From the NCBI GenBank assembly GCA_947503935.1, contig CANNFR010000013.1:50723-114722 (forward strand): a stretch of 64,000 nucleotides of DNA. Direction: 5' to 3'. Position numbers and translations under genes: made by a program. Shown here piece after piece: positions 8,414-18,471 of the stretch (the first letter of the stretch is position 1; every line of letters starts with the position of its first letter). Source of the stretch: an uncultured Paracoccaceae bacterium (GTDB taxonomy: Bacteria > Pseudomonadota > Alphaproteobacteria > Rhodobacterales > Rhodobacteraceae). The notes beneath the pieces were generated by a model. That model did no database searches, was not told the DNA's origin, and saw only the letters and a program-made list of their open reading frames with translations.

Positions 8414-10201
8414 TTAGTGGCCGGTGGCCACGCCGGCGCCACGCGGCACGCGGATCGATTCCACCAGATCCTGCACCTCTTGCGGCGGCTCTTCTGTGGC
8501 CGAAGACACCACATAGGCCACGACAAAGTTCAACAGTGCGCCAATCGGCCCGAAGGCTGTGGGCGGAATGCCGAACAGGTAGTTGGCGGCCGTATTCTCC
8601 AGCATGTTGGTGCCGGGGATGAAGAACCAACCGAGATACGTGAAGAGGTAGAGACAGGTCACGATCAGACCGGTCAGCATCCCCGCCGTCGCCCCGAGCG
8701 AGTTCACCCGTTTGGAGAAGATGCCCATCATCAGCGCCGGGAAGATCGTTGCCGCCGCCAGACCGAAGGCCAGGGCCACCGTCTGCGCCGCAAATCCTGG
8801 TGGATTGAGGCCCAGATAAGTCGCCAATGCGATCGCCCCCGCCATCGAGATCCGGGCGGCCAGCAGCTCGCCCTTTTCCGAGATGTTGGGGTTGAGCGCA
8901 TCCTTGATCAGGTCATGGCTGATGGCCGATGAGATGGCCAGAAGCAGACCCGCCGCCGTCGACAGCGCGGCCGCAAGACCACCCGCCGCGATCAGCGCGA
9001 TCACCCAGCCCGGAAGCTGTGCGATCTCGGGATTGGCAAGCACGAGGATGTCACGGTTGAAGGTGACCAGCTCGTTGCCGGCCCAGCCACGCTCGGCCGC
9101 GATGGCCTGCATGTCGGCATTGGCGTCGTTGTAGTATTGCAGACGCCCGTCACCGTTCTTGTCCTCGAAGGCCAGAAGGCCGGTCGCCTCCCAGTTCGCC
9201 ATCCAATCGGGCTTGTCGGCAACCGCCAAGGCTTCACCACTCAGGGCTTCACCGGCCGTCGCATTTGGCCACATCGTGGTCATCACGTTCAGACGCGCCA
9301 TCGCACCCACGGCCGGGGCCGTCAGATAGAGAAGCGCGATGAAGACCAGCGCCCAGCCTGCCGACCAGCGGGCATCGGACACTTTCGGCACGGTGAAGAA
9401 GCGGATGATCACGTGCGGCAGGCCCGCGGTCCCAATCATCAGCGACAGCGTGAAGAGCAGCATGTTGAAGGTCGAGGTGTGCAGGTTCGTGTAGTCGTTG
9501 AACCCAAGCTCGGTCACCACCTGGTCCACCTTCGTCAGCAGCGGGATACCGGATTCGGCATGGGTGCCGAAAAGGCCCAGCCCCGGGATCGGATTGCCCG
9601 TCAGCTGCAGCGAGATGAAGATCGCCGGGATCGTATAGGCGATGATCAGCACGCAATACTGCGCCACCTGCGTGTAGGTGATCCCTTTCATGCCGCCCAG
9701 AACCGCATAGGCGAAGACCACGGCCGACGCGATGAAGAGCCCTGTGGTGCTTTCCACTTCCAAAAAGCGCGAAAAGGCCACGCCCGCCCCGGTCATCTGA
9801 CCGATCACATAGGTGACCGAGATGGTGATCAGGCACACCACCGCCACCAGGCGCGCAGTCTGGCTATAAAACCGGTCGCCGATGAACTGAGGCACAGTGA
9901 ACTTGCCGAACTTGCGCAGGTACGGTGCCAGAAGCAGCGCCAGCAGCACATAGCCGCCCGTCCAGCCCATCAGGAAGGTCGAGTTGCCATAGCCCACGAA
10001 GGCGATCAGACCCGCCATCGAGATGAACGACGCCGCCGACATCCAGTCGGCCGCCGTGGCCATGCCGTTCAGCACCGGGTTCACACCCCGGCCAGCGGCA
10101 TAGAATTCCGAGGTTGAGCCCGCCCGGGCCCAAATTGCGATCCCGACGTAGAGGGCGAACGACGCGCCGACCACGATCAGGTTGAGTGTATACTGGTCCA
10201 T
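8414..10201 (-). CDS. Sodium:solute symporter, VC_2705 subfamily (acetate/ActP-like)
   Basis: The 595-residue protein has about 13 hydrophobic segments and typical SSS-family stretches (ADWMSAASFISMAG near residue 52, AALSTAAGLLLAISS late in the protein). The partner DUF4212 gene ends 14 bp upstream, the hallmark of the VC_2705 subfamily. Clustering with acs suggests acetate or another short-chain acid as substrate, which is inference. An acidic loop around residues 345-360 carries DKNGDGRLQYY, which fits the first part of an EF-hand calcium-binding loop. A strong terminator follows the gene. Confidence 0.93.
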   Translation of the reverse strand: MDQYTLNLIVVGASFALYVGIAIWARAGSTSEFYAAGRGVNPVLNGMATAADWMSAASFISMAGLIAFVGYGNSTFLMGWTGGYVLLALLLAPYLRKFGKFTVPQFIGDRFYSQTARLVAVVCLITISVTYVIGQMTGAGVAFSRFLEVESTTGLFIASAVVFAYAVLGGMKGITYTQVAQYCVLIIAYTIPAIFISLQLTGNPIPGLGLFGTHAESGIPLLTKVDQVVTELGFNDYTNLHTSTFNMLLFTLSLMIGTAGLPHVIIRFFTVPKVSDARWSAGWALVFIALLYLTAPAVGAMARLNVMTTMWPNATAGEALSGEALAVADKPDWMANWEATGLLAFEDKNGDGRLQYYNDANADMQAIAAERGWAGNELVTFNRDILVLANPEIAQLPGWVIALIAAGGLAAALSTAAGLLLAISSAISHDLIKDALNPNISEKGELLAARISMAGAIALATYLGLNPPGFAAQTVALAFGLAAATIFPALMMGIFSKRVNSLGATAGMLTGLIVTCLYLFTYLGWFFIPGTNMLENTAANYLFGIPPTAFGPIGALLNFVVAYVVSSATEEPPQEVQDLVESIRVPRGAGVATGH

Positions 10202-10215
10202 CTGTCCCCGCGCTC

Positions 10216-10476
10216 CTATTCTTCGTCGACGCCGTGTTCACGGTCGAGCTTGTTCATCCGCCATGCGTAGAAGAAAATCAGCACGATAAAGACAAGGATC
10301 GATCCTTGCTGCGCGAACCAGAAGCCCAGGTCGGTTCCACCGACCGCGATGCCCGACAGAAACGGGCGAAACAGAATGCCACAGCCGAAGGACACGAGCG
10401 CCCAGATCACCAAAGAGATGTAGATGATCCGTTTGTTCGCGGCCCAGTAGGCGTTGGCTGAAGTATTGTCCGCCAT
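10216..10476 (-). CDS. DUF4212 small membrane subunit of the symporter
   Basis: The 86-residue protein has two transmembrane helices (about residues 20-42 and 52-72) and charged ends, matching the DUF4212 family always found just upstream of VC_2705-type sodium/solute symporters. It is thought to be a small accessory subunit in the inner membrane. The gap to the symporter start is 14 bp. The ATG at 10476 is preceded by AGGGGG about 12 bases upstream. Confidence 0.93.
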   Translation of the reverse strand: MADNTSANAYWAANKRIIYISLVIWALVSFGCGILFRPFLSGIAVGGTDLGFWFAQQGSILVFIVLIFFYAWRMNKLDREHGVDEE

Positions 10477-10514
10477 GATAGCGTACCCCCTTTTGGGTTT
10501 GTTGCCTCCACCGA

Positions 10515-10543
10515 ACGGCGCCCCCCTCCTCGCGGGGCGCCGT
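10515..10543 (-). terminator. GC-rich hairpin between adk and the DUF4212 gene
   Basis: A perfect 10-bp stem (ACGGCGCCCC/GGGGCGCCGT) with a 9-base loop lies in the 75-bp gap. No T-run follows on the minus strand, so it may be an attenuator or an mRNA-stabilising structure that sets different levels of acs-adk and symporter mRNA. Confidence 0.5.
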
Positions 10544-10551
10544 CCTCTCCC

Positions 10552-11220
10552 TCATGCCGATATGCGCTGAACGATGGCGCCAAGGGCCGTGGCGATGGCG
10601 GGAATGTCTCCCATCGCATCCACACGGGCCAGAACGCCCCTCCTGTCGTAATACGCAATCAGCGGTGCCGTCTGCGCATGGTAGGCATCAAGCCGTGTCT
10701 GCACAGTTTCGGCGTTATCGTCGGCCCGGCGCGTGAAGTCCGAACCGCCGCATTTGTCGCAAGCCCCGGCCCTGGCCGGTTGCTTGAACGTATCGTGATA
10801 TCCCTCGCCGCACTTGGCGCAGGTGTAGCGGCCTGAGATGCGGGTGACCATCGCGGCGTCCTCAACCTCAAGGCTGACGGCGGCGTCGATCTTTTGCCCC
10901 GCCTCGGCCAGAAGCCGGTCCAGCGCTTCGGCCTGGCCGGTGGTGCGCGGAAAGCCATCGAGGATGACGCCGCGCTGCACGTCCGGCTCGGCCAGGCGAT
11001 CCTTCAGAATGGCCAGCACGATCTCGTCCGAGACCAGCCCGCCCTCTTCCATCACCGCCTTGGCCTGCTTGCCCGCCGGCGTGCCCGCCTTGACGGCCGC
11101 GCGCAAAAGATCACCGGTCGACAGCTGCACCAGACCGAACTTGTCCTGAAGCATCCGCGCCTGGGTGCCTTTTCCGGCGCCTGGCGGGCCCAGAAGGATG
11201 TAGACAGCCGACGCCGTCAT
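10552..11220 (-). CDS. adk: Adenylate kinase, zinc-type
   Basis: Adenylate kinase interconverts ATP + AMP and 2 ADP. The 222-residue form has the P-loop GPPGAGKGTQ near the N-terminus, the DGFPRT motif, and a long LID with CAKC and CDKC pairs that should bind zinc. It directly follows acs, whose product releases AMP, so co-expression makes metabolic sense. Start choice is uncertain: ATG at 11241 overlaps the acs stop as ATGA and would give 229 residues, while ATG at 11220 has a better ribosome site (AGGCG) and the usual short N-terminus. Rhodobacterales often carry another adk in the ribosomal-protein operon, so this may be a second copy. Confidence 0.95.
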   Translation of the reverse strand: MTASAVYILLGPPGAGKGTQARMLQDKFGLVQLSTGDLLRAAVKAGTPAGKQAKAVMEEGGLVSDEIVLAILKDRLAEPDVQRGVILDGFPRTTGQAEALDRLLAEAGQKIDAAVSLEVEDAAMVTRISGRYTCAKCGEGYHDTFKQPARAGACDKCGGSDFTRRADDNAETVQTRLDAYHAQTAPLIAYYDRRGVLARVDAMGDIPAIATALGAIVQRISA

Positions 11221-11237
11221 CGTGTCGCCTGCCGCGC

Positions 11238-13205
<1,968 letters not shown>

Positions 13206-13629
13206 CAGGCATCCTCCCTTAACAAGTACCCCCTTGGCCGTCCCCTGCCCGGATCGTCGCGCGCTGCGATCGGTGCAGGGGTCATGCCACTCGCCCGTCA
13301 GCATAAAGCATTCGTCAAGAAAACCATAAACCTTCCGTATTGCGTCATTTTTCTGTAAATTTATTAACCATCCGGCGGGGCTTTCTGTAAATTATCACGG
13401 GCTCGTGACCGCTTTCCTTAAGGGAAACAGCACTTTATAGAGACAAGCGCCGGGCCTTGAGCCCGGCCCCCTCCCTAAGACCAAAGGCCTATTGCCGGAA
13501 ACGAGGCCTGCGAAAGCTGTGCCCGCACTGATTCGTGCTGACCGAATCAACCCTGACGCTGCGTCACGACTGTCTCCGGCAAGGCTCTGCCCAAACCGCA
13601 GACCGATTGGGCGCCGCCCCGCCCAAAGA
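13206..13629. promoter_or_regulatory. 424-bp gap with the acs upstream region, direct repeats and a small hairpin
   Basis: This stretch separates modC (ends 13630) from acs (starts 13205), both on minus. About 13310-13440 is clearly AT-richer than the surroundings and holds two copies of TTTCTGTAAAT at 13350-13360 and 13382-13392, exactly 32 bp apart, about 145-190 bp upstream of the acs start. A GCCGGGC/GCCCGGC stem lies at 13449-13467 without a T-run. No convincing gene was seen in the gap; a 90-codon minus frame at 13395-13667 overlaps modC and has no ribosome site or family features. Confidence 0.5.
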
Positions 13630-14718
13630 TCAGACGGCCGCTCCCACATCCCCCTGCGCGGGAGCAACCGATTTCAGCACAGCGAAAAGCTCCATTCCCT
13701 CATGCAACCCCAGCGCCTCGGCCGACCGGCGGGTAATCCGCGCCAGCAATGCGTCCTCTCCAGACCGCAGCGCCACCATGATGCCGGGCCCCTCGCCGGG
13801 TTGCAGCCGGGTGATCGTCACCGGCAGCACGTTCAGCGCCGAAATCCCCTCGGGCCGGGCCAGTGCCAGCATCACGTCCTGCGCCTGCAGGCGCAGCCGC
13901 ACCATCGCGCCTGGCGCGGCGGCAAGGCGCGGCAGAAACAGCGCGCCGCCGCTGACCGCCAGTTCGGTCAACCCGTCGCCCGCATGCGCCACCACACGTG
14001 CGGGCAGGATCGCACCCGCTTCGCGCACGCCCAGCATCGGCGCCGAGGCCGGGTCGCTGAAAACCTTGGACACCGGCCCGGCCCTGACGACACGGCCCCC
14101 TTCCAGGATGACCAGGGTATTGGCCAGACGCGCCACCTCGCTCACCGAATGGCTGACATAGAGGATGGGCAACCCGGTCTCGCCCGCCAACCGTTCGAGA
14201 TATGGCAAAAGCTCGGCCTTGCGAGCGTTGTCCAAAGCCGCCAGAGGCTCGTCCAACAGCAATATCCGTGGCCGCGACAGCAGCGCCCGCCCGATGGCCA
14301 CCCGCTGCCGCTCGCCCCCCGACAGCGCGCCGATGCGCCGGTCCAGAAGCGGCGCGATGCCCAGCATGTCCGCAATGCGCTCGAGGCCGGGGCCGTCGCC
14401 CTTCGCCGCGAACCGGGCCCCATAGGCCAGGTTCTGGCGCACCGACAGATGGGGGAACAGCCGGGCATCCTGAAACACATATCCCACCCGGCGCCGATGC
14501 GGCGGCACGAACACGGCCCGCGATGTGTCGATCAGCACGTCATCGGCCACGGCAATCCGCCCGGTATCGGGGCGCAAAAGCCCGGCCATCGCGTTGATCA
14601 CGCTGGTCTTGCCCGCGCCTGAGCGTCCGAATAACGCCGTCACCCCGCCAGGCGTCTCGAACGCGATATCCAGATCGAAGCCCCCGAAATCATGGGCCAG
14701 CTGGACCGAAACACTCAT
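13630..14718 (-). CDS. modC: Molybdate ABC transporter ATPase ModC
   Basis: The 362-residue ATPase has Walker A GRSGAGKTS, signature LSGGERQRVAIG, Walker B ILLLDEPLAALD and a switch His in YVSHSVSE. After about residue 230 it carries a MOP-like C-terminal domain (ILPARVVAHAGDG...), typical for ModC. The ATG at 14718 overlaps the modB stop (ATGA), which fixes the start and implies coupled translation. It powers molybdate import for molybdenum-cofactor enzymes. Confidence 0.95.
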   Translation of the reverse strand: MSVSVQLAHDFGGFDLDIAFETPGGVTALFGRSGAGKTSVINAMAGLLRPDTGRIAVADDVLIDTSRAVFVPPHRRRVGYVFQDARLFPHLSVRQNLAYGARFAAKGDGPGLERIADMLGIAPLLDRRIGALSGGERQRVAIGRALLSRPRILLLDEPLAALDNARKAELLPYLERLAGETGLPILYVSHSVSEVARLANTLVILEGGRVVRAGPVSKVFSDPASAPMLGVREAGAILPARVVAHAGDGLTELAVSGGALFLPRLAAAPGAMVRLRLQAQDVMLALARPEGISALNVLPVTITRLQPGEGPGIMVALRSGEDALLARITRRSAEALGLHEGMELFAVLKSVAPAQGDVGAAV

Positions 14719-15413
14719 CGCCCGGCCACCCGATGCCCGACCCGCCGCGCCATGACCTCCGAGGCGACCAGCGCGCCCATCGCGATCACGATCGACACGA
14801 TCACCAGTCGCCACGCCGCCGCGTCGCCCCCCGGCACCTGCAGGAAGGCGTAGATGGCCGACGGCAATGTCTGTGTCTCTCCGGGAATGTTCGACACGAA
14901 GGTGATCGTCGCCCCGAACTCACCCATCGCTTTGGCGAAGGCCAGAATGGCGCCGGCCAGAATACCGGGCAGGATCAGCGGCAGGGTCACCGTCAGAAAC
15001 ACCTGCACGCGCGAGGCGCCCAGCGTGGCCGCCGCCTCTTCCAGCTTGGGATCGACCGCCTCAACCGCCAGCCGGATCGCGCGCACCATCAAGGGAAACG
15101 CCATGACGCCCGCCGCCAGCGCCGCCCCGGTCCAGCGGAAGGCAAAGACCAGTCCGAAGGTCTCTTCCAAAAACCCACCCAAAGGCCCGCGCCGCCCGAA
15201 GGCCAGAAGCAAAAGATAGCCGGTCACGACCGGCGGCAGGATCAAGGGCAGATGCACCAACCCGTTCAACGCCTGCCGCCCCCAGAACTGCCCGCGCGCC
15301 AGCGCCATCGCCGCGGCCACCGCCAGAGGCAGGCTGAACAATGTCGCCACGAACGCCACCCAAAGCGACAGCCGCACCGCCTGCCATTCCGCCGGGCCCA
15401 ACCAATCGGTCAT
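14715..15413 (-). CDS. modB: Molybdate ABC transporter permease ModB
   Basis: The 232-residue inner membrane protein has five or six hydrophobic segments and the EAA loop that contacts the ATPase (EEAAATLGASRVQVFLTVTLP), followed by AFAKAMGEFGAT, a sequence typical of ModB/CysU-type permeases. It lies between modA and modC in the order A-B-C, with a 97-bp gap to modA that holds a dispersed repeat and a 4-bp overlap with modC. Confidence 0.95.
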   Translation of the reverse strand: MTDWLGPAEWQAVRLSLWVAFVATLFSLPLAVAAAMALARGQFWGRQALNGLVHLPLILPPVVTGYLLLLAFGRRGPLGGFLEETFGLVFAFRWTGAALAAGVMAFPLMVRAIRLAVEAVDPKLEEAAATLGASRVQVFLTVTLPLILPGILAGAILAFAKAMGEFGATITFVSNIPGETQTLPSAIYAFLQVPGGDAAAWRLVIVSIVIAMGALVASEVMARRVGHRVAGR

Positions 15414-15420
15414 CGGATCT

Positions 15421-15449
15421 TCATTCTGTCAAAAATACCTTCGGGGGGC
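15421..15449. repeat. Copy B of the dispersed intergenic repeat (diverged)
   Basis: The stretch begins TTCATTCTGTCAAAAATACC like the copies at 2433 and 63722, then diverges into a G-run and a CCTGCCGCAGGCAGG palindrome. It sits between modA and modB, inside an operon, so it will be transcribed. Confidence 0.6.
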
Positions 15450-15510
15450 CTGCCGCAGGCAGGCGGGGGCAGACAGCCCCCTCGACCTCGGTCAATGGCG
15501 CACCTGCGGG

Positions 15511-16269
15511 TCATGGCGCCGCCCCAGGGGTCGCAAAGCCCTCCGCCGCGAAGACGGCGCGCGCGGCCTCCGATTGCAGATAGGCCAGAAATCCCGCGGA
15601 GTCTGGATCAGCCTCTGCCGTCAGCGCCGCCGGATACACGATCGGCGCATGCGCATCGGCGGGAAAAACCGCCGCGACCGACACGCGCGGCTCGGCCCGC
15701 GCATCGGTGGCATAGACGATCCCCAAAGGCGCCTCGCCCAACGCCACGAGGGCCAGAGCGGCCCGTACGTTATCGGCCTGCGCCACCCGCGCCGCCACGC
15801 TGTCCCAAAAGCCCAGAGCGGTCAGCGCCTCGCGCCCGTAAATCCCCGCAGGCACCGCATCCACCAGGGCCATCGCCAGCCGCCCGTCGCCCAACGCGGC
15901 CAACAGATCGAAATCGGCCCCGATCTCAACCGGCGCAGCGCCCGCCCCGTGGCGCACCAGGACCAGGCTGTTGCCCAAGAGATCGACGCGGGTCTCGGGC
16001 CGGATCAGGCCTTGCCCGGCCAGCGCGTCCATCCAGTCCGGCGAGGCCGAGATGAAGATATCCGCCGGTGCCCCCGCCTCGATCTGCCGGGCAAGGGCCG
16101 AGCTTCCGGCATAGGACAGAACCACCTCAGCCCCCTCCCAATCCGCCGCGATCCGGTCCAGCGCGGTTTTCAGGCTGGCGGCCGCGAACACGGTGATGCG
16201 GTCCGCAGCCGCCGCGGGCGCAGCCGCTAGGCTCAGCACAAACGCCAGTGTTGCAAGGAACCGGTTCAT
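15511..16269 (-). CDS. modA: Molybdate-binding periplasmic protein ModA
   Basis: The 252-residue protein starts with a clear signal peptide (MNRFLATLAFVLSLAAAPAA) and continues with the ModA hallmark TVFAAASLKTALD, then SYAGSSALARQIEAGAPADIFISA, which forms the oxyanion site. It captures molybdate (or tungstate) for ModBC. The ATG at 16269 gives the complete signal peptide; an open frame upstream lacks any sign of being translated. Confidence 0.95.
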   Translation of the reverse strand: MNRFLATLAFVLSLAAAPAAAADRITVFAAASLKTALDRIAADWEGAEVVLSYAGSSALARQIEAGAPADIFISASPDWMDALAGQGLIRPETRVDLLGNSLVLVRHGAGAAPVEIGADFDLLAALGDGRLAMALVDAVPAGIYGREALTALGFWDSVAARVAQADNVRAALALVALGEAPLGIVYATDARAEPRVSVAAVFPADAHAPIVYPAALTAEADPDSAGFLAYLQSEAARAVFAAEGFATPGAAP

Positions 16270-16345
16270 GGCCGCAGCCTCGCCATTGGCCGGGGCTTTT
16301 GCAAGCCCGGACCGTGGGCGGCCGGACAACCCGCACCGACGCAGG

Positions 16346-17050
16346 TCAGAGACGAGTCGTCATCCGGTAGGTCGACGGATAGCTTAAGCGGGCATAGGTC
16401 ACCGGCTGACCCTCCAGCCAGGTCGTCCTCTCGGCCCGAAAGATCGGATCGCCCCCGGCCAGGCCCAGCGCGTGGGCCAGGGCCGCGTCAGCGCTGGCTG
16501 CGGAAAACACCATCTCGGCCTCGGAAAACGGCAATGCCGCGATCAGCCATTCATTGGGCCCGACGGTCTTGAAATCCTCTTCCGATGCCGCTGGCACCAC
16601 CGCAAGATTGATCCATCTGTCCTCGAATTGCCACGGGCGGCCATCCGCCAGATGCAGCGCCTCGACATGCGCGACAGCGGCCGTTTCGGGCAACGCCCAG
16701 AGCCTTGCCAGCCAATCGGGCGCCACCACCTCCTCCCGCCGCAAAAGGCGATAGGCGTAGGTCGCCCCCGTCTGCTCAACCTCTGCGCGGGTTTGGGGGA
16801 TGTCGAACCGCGCGGGCCGCACCGGTGCGGTGCTGACACGTGTGCCGGCCCGGCGTTTGCGATCCAGCACGCCCGCCTCGGCCAGCTCGCGCATCGCCCG
16901 GTTCACCGTGGCGCGGGCGCAGCCGAATTCCGCGGCAAGTTCGGTCTCGGCCGGCAGCAGATCGCCCGGGGCCCAATCCCGCGCGCGGACCCGGCGTAGG
17001 ATCTCGGCCTTCACGGCGCGAAAGCGCGAGGGGGGCTCGGGCCTGCTCAC
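16346..17050 (-). CDS. hutC: HutC-type GntR-family repressor of histidine utilisation
   Basis: The 234-residue protein has a GntR winged-helix domain at the N-terminus (PAETELAAEFGCARATVNRAMRELA, about residues 33-57) and a UTRA ligand domain. HutC relatives bind urocanate and release hut promoters. The gene overlaps hutF by 4 bp (ATGA), so repressor and enzyme are co-expressed. A likely operator is the palindrome at 18412-18427 between hutF and hutI. Confidence 0.92.
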   Translation of the reverse strand: MSRPEPPSRFRAVKAEILRRVRARDWAPGDLLPAETELAAEFGCARATVNRAMRELAEAGVLDRKRRAGTRVSTAPVRPARFDIPQTRAEVEQTGATYAYRLLRREEVVAPDWLARLWALPETAAVAHVEALHLADGRPWQFEDRWINLAVVPAASEEDFKTVGPNEWLIAALPFSEAEMVFSAASADAALAHALGLAGGDPIFRAERTTWLEGQPVTYARLSYPSTYRMTTRL

Positions 17051-18399
17051 GCGCTCAGGTCCGCAACCGCACGCGCGTAGCGCGCAACGATCGCCGCGCG
17101 CGCCACATGGCGCCCTTCGTGCACCCGGTGGCGCCCCGCTGACCAGACATCGCGCACCAGCCCGTCGCCGCCCGCAAAGACCAAGCCGTCGACAAGCGCA
17201 TCCCCCCGCAGCCCCACCAAGGCGGGCGCCGCACTGTCAATCGCCACCAGGTCGGCCAGCCGCCCGGCCTCGATCACGCCCGCATCGCGGCCCAAAGCCC
17301 GCGCCCCGCCCCGGGCCGCGCCCAGATAAAGCGCGGCCCCGGCATGCCCCGCGCCCGTCAGCATCAGATTGCGGGATCGGTCGCGCAGGCGCTGCGAATA
17401 TTCCAGCATCCGCAATTCTTCGCCCAGCGCGATCCGCACATTGGAATCCGACCCCACCCCGAACCGCCCGCCCGCTGCCAGCCAGCCCGGGCCGTCAAAC
17501 GCGCCGTCGCCCAGATTGGCCTCGGTGATCGGGCAGAGCCCGGCCACGGCGCCGGTCGCGGCCAGCGCCTGGGTTTCAGCCTTCGTCATATGCGTGGCAT
17601 GGATTGCGCACCAGCGATCCGAGACCGGCGCGTTCTGCAAAAGCCACTCGACCGGCCGGGCGCCCAGCCAGGCGACGATCTCCTCGACCTCGCGGGTCTG
17701 CTCGGCGACATGGATATGCACCGGCCCGTCACCCGCCAAAGACAGCACGCGGGCCAGATCGTCCGGCGCAATCGCGCGAAGCGAATGGGGCGCCAGGCCG
17801 ATCACGTTATCCTCGGGCAGCGGTGCCGCACGCACTGCATCGATCAGCGCGGCGAACCGGTCTGGGTCGCAGCCGAACCGCAACTGACCGCCCTGCAACG
17901 GCTGCTGGCCCGCGCCGCCGTAATGATAGAAAACCGGCAGATGGGTCAGCCCGATGCCCGTCTCCTCGGCGGCGGCGAAGATGCGGTGCGACAGCTCGGC
18001 GGGGTTGTCATAAGCCGCGCCACCGGGGGCGTGGTGCAGATAGTGAAATTCCCCCACCGCAGCATAGCCTGCCTCCTGCATTTCCATGAATGTCAGCGCG
18101 GCGATGGCCTCGATCTGATCGGGGATCAGGCGGCCGACAAAATCGTACATCACCTCGCGCCAGGTCCAAAAACTGTCATGCCCGTCCCGGCGCATCTCGG
18201 TGCGGCCTGCCATGGCGCGCTGGAAGCTGTGCGAATGCAGGTTCGACAGCGCAGGCAGCAAGACGTCGACTCGCGTATCGTTTGGTTCAGCCGCCGCCCC
18301 GGTGACCACAGAACCAATGCGCAGCCCATCGATCTGCACGCGGACATCATCGGCCCATCCGTCGGGCAGGCGCGCGCGGGCGGCGTGGATTGCACTCAT
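17047..18399 (-). CDS. hutF: Formimidoylglutamate deiminase HutF
   Basis: HutF deiminates N-formimino-L-glutamate to N-formyl-L-glutamate plus ammonia. The 450-residue protein is an amidohydrolase-superfamily member with the metal motif SNLHSHSFQRAMAG, a further HIHVAEQ, and FGVGSDSNVRI carrying the metal-site Asp. Together with HutG it defines the two-step formylglutamate branch of histidine breakdown. The ATG at 18399 has GGAGG seven bases upstream; the operator palindrome lies 13 bp beyond the start. Confidence 0.95.
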   Translation of the reverse strand: MSAIHAARARLPDGWADDVRVQIDGLRIGSVVTGAAAEPNDTRVDVLLPALSNLHSHSFQRAMAGRTEMRRDGHDSFWTWREVMYDFVGRLIPDQIEAIAALTFMEMQEAGYAAVGEFHYLHHAPGGAAYDNPAELSHRIFAAAEETGIGLTHLPVFYHYGGAGQQPLQGGQLRFGCDPDRFAALIDAVRAAPLPEDNVIGLAPHSLRAIAPDDLARVLSLAGDGPVHIHVAEQTREVEEIVAWLGARPVEWLLQNAPVSDRWCAIHATHMTKAETQALAATGAVAGLCPITEANLGDGAFDGPGWLAAGGRFGVGSDSNVRIALGEELRMLEYSQRLRDRSRNLMLTGAGHAGAALYLGAARGGARALGRDAGVIEAGRLADLVAIDSAAPALVGLRGDALVDGLVFAGGDGLVRDVWSAGRHRVHEGRHVARAAIVARYARAVADLSA

Positions 18400-18411
18400 C
18401 GGGGGCCTCCG

Positions 18412-18427
18412 ATATGTCTAGACATAT
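18412..18427. promoter_or_regulatory. Perfect 16-bp palindrome, probable HutC operator
   Basis: ATATGTCTAGACATAT is a perfect inverted repeat in the 72-bp gap between the divergent hutF and hutI genes. Its place and symmetry suit control of both hut arms by the GntR-family repressor encoded at 16346-17050. The sequence differs from the Pseudomonas HutC site as I remember it, so binding is inferred. Confidence 0.7.
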
Positions 18428-18471
18428 TAATCATAGCTTCATAGATTTTCACCTGACAACCGGATTCGCAC

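Noticed and set aside
13395..13667. A 90-codon minus-strand frame between modC and acs
   Set aside because: It overlaps the 3' end of modC, lacks a ribosome site and reads as low-complexity Arg/Gly/Pro sequence.
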